DNA of 64,000 bases from a virus. The position numbers were made by a program, and so were the translations under genes. The stretch lies in the IMG/VR virus record IMGVR_UViG_3300032053_000019, positions 1 to 64,000 of that record, one strand, 5' to 3'. Below, piece after piece: positions 58,134 to 64,000 of this stretch (positions are counted from its first letter, which is position 1; each line of letters opens with the position of its first letter). The notes below the pieces were generated by a model. That model was not told where the DNA came from. It saw only the letters and a program-made list of their open reading frames with translations, and ran no database searches.

Positions 58134-59264
58134 ATGGCAAAACTTTTTGGTGAGACTGAGACCGAATCAGCTCAACGCGTGGTTGACCAGGAGAAAAAGC
58201 GCTCTCAGGGCTTTGACTGGTCAGAGAAGCACTGGAGACCCAAGAGTGGGCCCGATGGAAACCAGATCCGACTCCTCCCCGCCCGGGCAGGAGCGAAGGT
58301 TTCCTATCACCTGTACGCGGCTGTGCACTTCATCAAGCACGCCGAGGATGACAAGACCGAGCGGTTCGTCTGTAACCGGGAGACCTACGGGACAAAGTGT
58401 CCTGCCTGCGAAGAAATGTTCCGTCTGATCAAACTGAAACAGCCGGACGAGGCCAACAAGTTCCGGCCGAAGAGGTTTGGTGTCTTCAACATGATTGACC
58501 GGGCGAAGCCGGAGGATGGTGTCAAGTTATACGAGGCACCGGTGCAGGGCATCTATCAAAAGATTATGCAGATCATCTCGTCCAAGGGTCGCATGTCAAA
58601 CCTGTTCGATAAGTTTGACAAGTCGGGCAAACTTGAAACCCCTGGTCGGGATCTTGTGCTGACCTTCGACAAGACCGCCCAACCGCAGGCCATGTACAAC
58701 ATTTATCCTACCGACCCCATTCCGTTGGGCACTGAGGAAGAGATGACCGCCTGGGCTGAGCAGATCGTCGACCTGGATGTGAAGGCATTATATCCGGAGG
58801 CGGACTTCGATCTGGCGGCGATCAAGACATTCGGTAATGCGGAGGAGAGAGATCTTCTTCGTGATGAGATGAGGAAGCAACGCGAGGCTGAGGCACCTGC
58901 CGAAGAGGCGGTTGCTGAGGAACAAGCGGTTGCCGAAGAGACTCCTGCTGAAGAGACTCCTGTTGAGGTTGAGGTTGAGGATACGGACGACACCATGGCC
59001 AAACTTGAGGCCCAGATGAAGGAACTTCAAGAACGAAAGGCCACCGCCGCCAAGCAGGCAAAGGAAGAGGCGGAGAAAAAGGCGAAGGTTGAGAAGCCCA
59101 AGGAAGAGGCACCCAAGCCTAAACCTGCGGCTCCCAAACCCGCCCCGGTAGCCACCACGAAGGCTCCTACGGAGAAGGCAACTAGTGCCCCTCCGCCGCA
59201 GGAAAAGCTGGACGATATCCGAAAGAAGATCGAGGCCGCCAAGGCTCGATTGGGCAAGAAGTAA
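58134..59264 (+). CDS. Single-stranded DNA-binding protein (gp32-like)
   Basis: A 376-residue protein with the gp32 layout: basic N-terminal patch (LFGETETES, QGFDWSEKHW), an OB-fold core with a zinc-site-like cluster (CNRETYGTKCPACEEM), and a long acidic then basic Pro/Ala/Lys-rich tail (260-376). It should coat single-stranded DNA and recruit replication proteins through the tail. AAAGGAGGTACAAAC upstream. It is followed by an intercistronic hairpin and recA. Confidence 0.75.
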   Translation: MAKLFGETETESAQRVVDQEKKRSQGFDWSEKHWRPKSGPDGNQIRLLPARAGAKVSYHLYAAVHFIKHAEDDKTERFVCNRETYGTKCPACEEMFRLIKLKQPDEANKFRPKRFGVFNMIDRAKPEDGVKLYEAPVQGIYQKIMQIISSKGRMSNLFDKFDKSGKLETPGRDLVLTFDKTAQPQAMYNIYPTDPIPLGTEEEMTAWAEQIVDLDVKALYPEADFDLAAIKTFGNAEERDLLRDEMRKQREAEAPAEEAVAEEQAVAEETPAEETPVEVEVEDTDDTMAKLEAQMKELQERKATAAKQAKEEAEKKAKVEKPKEEAPKPKPAAPKPAPVATTKAPTEKATSAPPPQEKLDDIRKKIEAAKARLGKK

Positions 59265-59269
59265 TGTAT

Positions 59270-59360
59270 AAGGGTCGTGGTGTAGAGTCGTCCCGAACAC
59301 GGCTGTTGTGCCCCTCCACTGGCCTTCAGCAGACGCAGGCGAGCGCCCCTGCCGACCCTT
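59270..59360 (+). terminator. Long-loop terminator-like structure between ssb and recA
   Basis: AAGGGTCG (59270-59277) pairs with CGACCCTT (59353-59360), followed by TCTTTT. The 75-nt loop contains CCG-AACA-CGG and GGCG-AG-CGCC hairpins. A large-loop attenuator or processing element is likely. It resembles the other long-loop elements in having a T-rich end, but the loop is not 43 nt. Confidence 0.55.
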
Positions 59361-59377
59361 TCTTTTAAGGAGAAAGT

Positions 59378-60331
59378 ATGACTAAGACAGGCGACCTTCA
59401 TAACAAACTGGGGACGATTAATCTGGCCGATCGCATAAGTGAGTTGGTAAAGTTTAGAGTGCCCACCGGCATTCTGGCAATCGACCGCGTTATCGGAGGC
59501 GGTATCCCCGCAGGAAAGTTGACTGAACTTTTCGGCGACTTCAATACTGGGAAGAGTCGAGTTGCCTGTCATGTCATGGCTGAAACCCAGCGACTAGGTG
59601 GTCGAGCTATGTTTGTTGATACAGAGAGATCGCTTGATCAAGGACTGGTCAATCTAACTGGACTGAAGTTGGACGATACCTTCTTTTACCCAGATCCTGA
59701 TACCGAACTAAAGTCAATTGAGGATGTCTTTAAGGTCATTGAGAATGGTATAAAACTTTTTCGTGCGGATAGTCCTGATCAACTCTTGACCATTGTTTGG
59801 GATTCAGTTGCCGCCACTCCAGGTATGGAGGATCTTGAAAATGAACTGGGCGCTCCTGTAGCCGCCATGCGTCGAGCGAAAGTTATCTCCGATGGACTTA
59901 AGAAGATTATGTCGCAAGTTTATACAAGTAAGATTTGTCTAATCTTCATTAACCAGATCCGAGATAAGATGAATGTAATGTATGGTGAGAAGTATGAGAC
60001 GGTGGGGGGTAAATCCATAAAGTTTACTGCAACCATGCGTTTACATGTTCATCTTTCTGGAGCGATTCCAAATGCTACAACAAAGGAAATTGATGGATAC
60101 AAAGGACGATTCGTGGTTGAGAAGTCCAAAGTCTGCCGACCCTTCGGGGTGGTGAACTTTGAGATGCTAACTGACAAACCGATTGACACCTACTCAGGAT
60201 TGCTTGATTACATGGTCAGACATGGTGAGTTGGAAAGTATTGCCGGCTGGTACAAGTTTCCTGAACAGACTAAGAAGTTTCGGAGTGAGGACTTTCCTAA
60301 GAATTACGAAGAGTTCGTGGGCAAGAAATGA
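59378..60331 (+). CDS. recA: RecA/UvsX-like recombinase
   Basis: A 317-residue RecA-family protein. Walker A GDFNTGKS at 53-60, LTIVWDSVAATP as Walker B, a LIFINQIRDKM L2-region start, and a KFTATMRLHV strand. Shorter than host RecA and lacking its long C-terminal tail, as in UvsX. It would drive strand exchange with gp46/47-type end processing. AAGGAGAAAGT upstream. ATGA overlap with the next gene. Confidence 0.85.
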   Translation: MTKTGDLHNKLGTINLADRISELVKFRVPTGILAIDRVIGGGIPAGKLTELFGDFNTGKSRVACHVMAETQRLGGRAMFVDTERSLDQGLVNLTGLKLDDTFFYPDPDTELKSIEDVFKVIENGIKLFRADSPDQLLTIVWDSVAATPGMEDLENELGAPVAAMRRAKVISDGLKKIMSQVYTSKICLIFINQIRDKMNVMYGEKYETVGGKSIKFTATMRLHVHLSGAIPNATTKEIDGYKGRFVVEKSKVCRPFGVVNFEMLTDKPIDTYSGLLDYMVRHGELESIAGWYKFPEQTKKFRSEDFPKNYEEFVGKK

Positions 60332-60594
60332 ATAAGTGCATACTCTTGAAAATGTATCTGCGTCGTAGTGATCGTACTTTGGTCAGTCAGCTTGTCTATC
60401 AACTCTCAGGTCAGCGGCCGAAAGGTTTTGTGGTGGCAGGGGATAGTGCATTTCTCAGAACTCATGTGGTTCGGATGAAGGCACATAGTGGTGATGAGTT
60501 TGCGGTGACTGATGCCGATATCGGAGAGTCCTATAAAGGCGTGCCTGTCTTTTCCTCCTCCGACTTGAGGAAGGTAGGAGAGTTATGCCAATAA
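60328..60594 (+). CDS. Hypothetical protein (88 aa)
   Basis: Small alpha/beta protein with no recognised domain, ATGA overlap with recA. It overlaps the next zinc-ribbon gene by 10 bp. Confidence 0.5.
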   Translation: MNKCILLKMYLRRSDRTLVSQLVYQLSGQRPKGFVVAGDSAFLRTHVVRMKAHSGDEFAVTDADIGESYKGVPVFSSSDLRKVGELCQ

Positions 60595-60716
60595 TGATCT
60601 GTGACGAGTGCGGAAAAAAGACTCGTAAACCAAAACTCCGAAAGGGCCGTGTTTACTGTCCAAGATGCTTTAGGGCTTTTCTAAAAAGATTTGTCGAGAT
60701 GATTCGGAGAGCATGA
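60585..60716 (+). CDS. Small zinc-ribbon protein (43 aa)
   Basis: A 43-residue basic protein with CDEC and CPRC pairs, a classic small zinc ribbon, preceded by GGTAGGAGAGTT at ATG 60585. It ends at TGA 60714-60716, overlapping the FEN gene start. It may bind nucleic acid. Function unknown. Confidence 0.6.
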   Translation: MPIMICDECGKKTRKPKLRKGRVYCPRCFRAFLKRFVEMIRRA

Positions 60717-61630
60717 TGGATACCATTACTTCACTGCTATTGATTGACGGAAACAATCTAGGCTGGATGGCATACGGGCGGTCCCCTCTATCCTATAAGG
60801 ATCAGCGAACTGAGGTGATCAAGATAGGTCTGATGATGTTACGGAACTACCTTGAACTTTTCAGTCCTGACCGACTAGTGGTGGTATGGGATGGTGGGCA
60901 TGATCAATCCCGTACTTCCATATATCCTGAGTATAAGAAGCGGGATAAGGAATTGACAGAGGCGGAGAAAAAGGAACGCGACCTTTTCTTTGATCAGTTG
61001 AACCGACTTAAGGATAGCATTACCAAGTTGGGAATTGATCAAGTTCGTGTACGAAGGCGGGAGGCAGATGATGTTATCTTTAGTCTACTGAATCCCGCAC
61101 TACGAAGTGAGGAGCAGGCCTTCATCATCTCGACGGACGAGGATATGTTTCAGTTGGTTGCTCACTATCCTGAGGTAGCTATCTACTCACCGATCAAGCA
61201 GATACTCTATACCAAGGAGGAGATCGAAACAAAACTAGGCTTCCCGGTTGGGTACTACCTTTATTATAAAGCCTTAGTTGGGGACTCCAGTGATAACCTT
61301 CCTGGAGTTTATGGTATTGGACCGAAGAAGGCAAAGGTTGTCATTGAGTATTTACAAAGCGGAGCCCCCACTGCCTGGGATGAGAAGCATAAAAAACTAA
61401 AGGAAACTTTGGATAGTCAATACGAAACTTATAAAAAGATGATTGATCTTATTGAGTTTCGTTCTATTCCGAAGGAGGAGATCGCTGAGGGAGTTACCCC
61501 TGGAACGGATGAGGATATCCTGACAAACATTTACGAGATCGCCAACCAGTATGGCTTTGATCGTGTGCTTGAAAATGTTGGAGGATTCATGGGTCCCTTC
61601 CTGGCCTTTCAGAATCGGAGAAAAGCATGA
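60716..61630 (+). CDS. 5'-3' exonuclease (FEN family)
   Basis: A 304-residue flap endonuclease-type nuclease, like T4 RNase H or PolA 5' domain. LLIDGNNLGW start, VVVWDGG, READDVI, STDEDMFQLV, and VGDSSDNLPGVYGIGPKKA (helix-hairpin-helix) are its standard acidic and HhH motifs. Because the polymerase lacks a 5'-3' nuclease domain, this enzyme would remove RNA primers. ATG 60716 preferred over 60713 for spacing to GGAG. Confidence 0.8.
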   Translation: MDTITSLLLIDGNNLGWMAYGRSPLSYKDQRTEVIKIGLMMLRNYLELFSPDRLVVVWDGGHDQSRTSIYPEYKKRDKELTEAEKKERDLFFDQLNRLKDSITKLGIDQVRVRRREADDVIFSLLNPALRSEEQAFIISTDEDMFQLVAHYPEVAIYSPIKQILYTKEEIETKLGFPVGYYLYYKALVGDSSDNLPGVYGIGPKKAKVVIEYLQSGAPTAWDEKHKKLKETLDSQYETYKKMIDLIEFRSIPKEEIAEGVTPGTDEDILTNIYEIANQYGFDRVLENVGGFMGPFLAFQNRRKA

Positions 61631-62271
61631 AAGTCATCAAGCAAAGTTATGCCTTTATTGCTCCCCCCTGGGCCACCACTATTCTGAGACAGTTGGAAAC
61701 GATTGGTCGTACCTGCTATAAGTCAGAGGATAAGATTACTAATACCTCAGCAGAATTCTTCGTGACCAAGTTGATCAAGAATGGGCACACTTCCGTACTT
61801 GAGCACATTACGATCACGGTTCGGATCATCACCAATCGTGGCGTAACTCACGAGTTGGTGCGCCATCGCATCGCTTCCTACTCTCAGGAGTCCACTCGTT
61901 GGTGTGACTATGGTAAGGAAGGGGAAATTACCGTTATACTTCCTGTGTGGCTTGATGAAGATAAGGTTGGGACTGAAAGGTTGGCATGGGGAAGGGCAAT
62001 GTTGAACGCTGAGGCGGCATACTTTGAGATGAGGCGTTTGGGTTGGGGACCAGAGAAGGCTCGTGGTGTCCTTCCTAATGATCTCAAGACAGAGATTGTT
62101 ATGACTGCCAATCTGCGGGAGTGGCGATTGGTATTTGGTCAGAGATGCAGTGACCGAGCCCACCCTCAGATGAGAGCACTCATGCGAGATATGCTAACTG
62201 ACTTCAAGGCGATGTTTCCTATTGTCTTTGACGATCTCAATGAGAAAGGGGAAGTGGTATGCGAACCTTGA
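61627..62271 (+). CDS. thyX: Flavin-dependent thymidylate synthase ThyX
   Basis: A 214-residue ThyX. The signature RHRIASYSQES (79-89) matches RHRxxSxxxxS; GHTSVLEHITITVRI and PNDLKTEIVMTANLREW support the family. It makes dTMP from dUMP with FAD and methylenetetrahydrofolate. Supplies thymidine for phage DNA. ATGA overlap with the FEN gene; the next gene starts within its end. Confidence 0.9.
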   Translation: MKVIKQSYAFIAPPWATTILRQLETIGRTCYKSEDKITNTSAEFFVTKLIKNGHTSVLEHITITVRIITNRGVTHELVRHRIASYSQESTRWCDYGKEGEITVILPVWLDEDKVGTERLAWGRAMLNAEAAYFEMRRLGWGPEKARGVLPNDLKTEIVMTANLREWRLVFGQRCSDRAHPQMRALMRDMLTDFKAMFPIVFDDLNEKGEVVCEP

Positions 62272-63278
62272 TCTTCTCCGATCTTCACGATCACAACTAC
62301 CAAGAGTTTTCGACAATCAACGAGGGGGTCAACTCCCGGTTGTTGGAGCATCTGCTATGCCTTGATCTGATTGCCGAGGATGCTTTGAAACTCAAGGTAG
62401 ACGTAATTGTTTTTGGTGGTGATATCTTTCATCTGAAAAACTTTGTGGACTCTCAAGTGATCAAACTTACCATGAAGAAGATGGAGGAACTTTCGGAGAT
62501 AGCCCCAATCGTGATCTGTCCAGGCAACCATGACTATCGTGGGTGGGGAAGTGATCCTATTCTTTTGGAAATACTGTCGGAGTTTTCAGGAAACATTTAT
62601 CTGCCTACTATCGGATGTCACAATGAGGTTACTGTGGCGGGTTGGACGATTAAGATTTTTCCCTTTACTCGGGACATTGATTCACTCAATGATCAATTGA
62701 AAACTCATGCCAGAACCTCAAAAACAATTGCCATCCTTCATCAAGATATGATAGGATCAATGTATGGAAAGTTCCTGGTGGAGAAGGGATTGTTTACAGA
62801 GTTACTGGCGGATAGATTTCCATTCTCTTTCGTAGGTCATTTCCACGATCAGAAGGCTATGCAACCCACTGTCTGGTCGATCGGATCGCCGCTAATGCTT
62901 TCGTATGGGGAGCAGGATCAAACCAAGGGCTGGTTATTTCTAGACACGGATGAAGGAGTGGTAAAGCCACTGGTAAATAATGTTTCACCAAGGTTCCGAA
63001 CGATTACCACCAGTGATGGTAGTGAGGTGGTCGCCTTAACTGATGAAGAGGCCTCCCGGGATTTCTTTCGGTTCATCATTCAGGGGTCAGTTGTGCCTGA
63101 TTTATCGCGAGTTCGATGGAAGAGAGTGAAGGTTGACTCAGTTTCGGACAAGAAAAAACGGACCTCAATAAGTTTTTCGGATTCAACTCTGGACTTGATA
63201 ACTAAATATGTCAAGTCACGGAATGTTGATCTTGATGAAGGTTTGCTAATTGAAACAGGAAGGCGGTACCTGGTATGA
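62259..63278 (+). CDS. sbcD: SbcD/Mre11-like nuclease subunit (gp47-like)
   Basis: A 339-residue metallophosphoesterase-type nuclease. FSDLHDHN (6-13), FGGDIFH, CPGNHDYRG and VGHFHDQKAM are the metal-binding motifs of Mre11/SbcD. With the following ATPase it would process DNA ends and support recombination, as T4 gp47 does. It starts 12 bp inside the thyX gene and ends in an ATGA overlap. Confidence 0.85.
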   Translation: MRTLIFSDLHDHNYQEFSTINEGVNSRLLEHLLCLDLIAEDALKLKVDVIVFGGDIFHLKNFVDSQVIKLTMKKMEELSEIAPIVICPGNHDYRGWGSDPILLEILSEFSGNIYLPTIGCHNEVTVAGWTIKIFPFTRDIDSLNDQLKTHARTSKTIAILHQDMIGSMYGKFLVEKGLFTELLADRFPFSFVGHFHDQKAMQPTVWSIGSPLMLSYGEQDQTKGWLFLDTDEGVVKPLVNNVSPRFRTITTSDGSEVVALTDEEASRDFFRFIIQGSVVPDLSRVRWKRVKVDSVSDKKKRTSISFSDSTLDLITKYVKSRNVDLDEGLLIETGRRYLV

Positions 63279-64000
63279 GATTCCTTCAACTTCAAGCAAA
63301 AAACTTTATGAGTTTCAAGGCGTTTACGCTTAGTTTTCCTTCCAACGGTTTGGTATTTGTTGGAGGGGAGATTGAAGATGGGAAGATCAGTTCAAGCAAT
63401 GGAGCGGGCAAGTCGGCAGTCTTCGAGGCTCTGTGTTGGGGCCTTTATGGACAGACCCTTCGCAATACCGGTAAGGGGGATGTGGTCAATCGTTCAGTGG
63501 GAAAGGATTGTATGGTGGAGATCATCTTCGAGGATGATCATGGTGAGGCGTGCATGATCGCCCGTTATCGAAATGACAAGAAACTCCAGCACTCCCTTTT
63601 GTTTTATAAGGGGGACAAGGAACTTACATCGTCTGAGGCGAAGGAAACTCAGGTGATCATTGACTCCATACTCGGGATGAACTGGTTGGTGTTCTCAACG
63701 GCGGTCGTCTTTGGTGAGAAGGCCCAGCGGTTTACTGAGGCACGAGACTCCGAGAAGAAGCAAATCTTTGATGAGATCCTGATGCTTCAAAAGTATCAGG
63801 ATGCTCAAAAGCAAGTGCGTGAGGATCTTAGAAAATTGAAGGAGTCTTCCTCTGGCTATGATACCCAGCACAAGGCCGCTGAGGAAGGCTTGAAGGCGGT
63901 TAGTGAAACTCTGGCTAAACGTGAGGAAGAGTTAACTCAGTTGGATCTTCAAAAGGCAGAGGCGGAAGAGCACATCGGCTGGTTGAGGTCTGGTCTTGGT
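63275..64000 (+). CDS. sbcC: SbcC/Rad50-like ATPase subunit (gp46-like), 3'-truncated
   Basis: Open from ATG 63275 to the window end (242 codons seen). RFLQLQAKNFMSFKAF start, Walker A SNGAGKS at 41-47, FEALCWGLYGQTLR, and an ILGMNWLVFSTAVVFGE segment match Rad50/SbcC heads; the coiled coil begins near residue 170. Partner of the preceding nuclease gene. The rest lies beyond the window. Confidence 0.85.
   Translation, partial: MRFLQLQAKNFMSFKAFTLSFPSNGLVFVGGEIEDGKISSSNGAGKSAVFEALCWGLYGQTLRNTGKGDVVNRSVGKDCMVEIIFEDDHGEACMIARYRNDKKLQHSLLFYKGDKELTSSEAKETQVIIDSILGMNWLVFSTAVVFGEKAQRFTEARDSEKKQIFDEILMLQKYQDAQKQVREDLRKLKESSSGYDTQHKAAEEGLKAVSETLAKREEELTQLDLQKAEAEEHIGWLRSGLG

Overview
The window is 64 kb of a tailed double-stranded DNA phage genome. 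Every supportable gene is on the + strand, most neighbours overlap by ATGA, GTGA or TGATG or sit a few bases apart, and ribosome binding sites are strong (AGGAGG type). Four sigma70-like promoters with near-perfect hexamers point to a bacterial host, which I cannot name. A 1490-residue tape measure protein, a tail tube gene, a frameshifted tail assembly chaperone and no visible sheath gene suggest a siphovirus-like virion. Both window ends are mid-genome: the first gene (radical SAM) may be cut and the last gene (Rad50/gp46-like) is cut.

Layout. 1-2.6 kb: a radical SAM, glycosyltransferase and methyltransferase trio plus small genes. 2.6-7.4 kb: adhesin and tail fibre genes (DUF2341/LamG protein, coiled-coil fibre). 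7.4-22.7 kb: head-tail connector, tail completion, tail tube, chaperone with a -1 frameshift, tape measure, distal tail proteins, a tail protein with a 30-cysteine C-terminal tail, a free 107-residue peptide with 30 cysteines, a radical SAM/SPASM enzyme, and another fibre. 22.7-23.6 kb: small membrane proteins, one XhlA-like. 23.7-38.5 kb: three early-type transcription units of many small unknown genes behind nearly identical promoters, with an ArdC-like antirestriction protein, HExxH proteins, a GDP-mannose-3,5-epimerase-like enzyme and a YopX-like protein. 38.6-64 kb: replication, recombination and nucleotide metabolism (UvsW-like helicase, DnaB-like helicase, DnaN-like clamp, UDG-PolA fusion, SSB, RecA/UvsX, FEN nuclease, ThyX, gp47/gp46) interleaved with a 7-deazaguanine DNA modification set (QueD, PRTase-FolE fusion, Gat-QueC, second QueC-like protein, DpdA), a third radical SAM protein and two tandem SDR enzymes.

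Two systems stand out. First (40164-41781), an IS110-family-like DEDD/Transposase_20 protein is flanked by two arrays of three stem-loops, with a seventh inside its reading frame. Six of the seven have loops of exactly 43 nt closed by unit-specific 11-15 bp stems, and the downstream array has an 83-nt period. This looks like an array of guide loops for an RNA-guided recombinase, reminiscent of bridge RNA but in a form I do not recognise. Second (19446-21442), the CxxC-repeat tail of a virion protein, a free CxxC-repeat peptide and a SPASM radical SAM enzyme whose own N-terminus carries the same cysteine motif form a candidate RiPP-like system that would modify a phage tail component.

How the genes work together: FolE, QueD and the QueC-type proteins would supply preQ0-type precursors that DpdA inserts into phage DNA, hiding it from restriction, while ArdC may protect incoming DNA. 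The polymerase, clamp, helicases, RecA and gp46/47 form a largely self-sufficient replication and recombination set. No tRNA gene, CRISPR array or integrase was seen.
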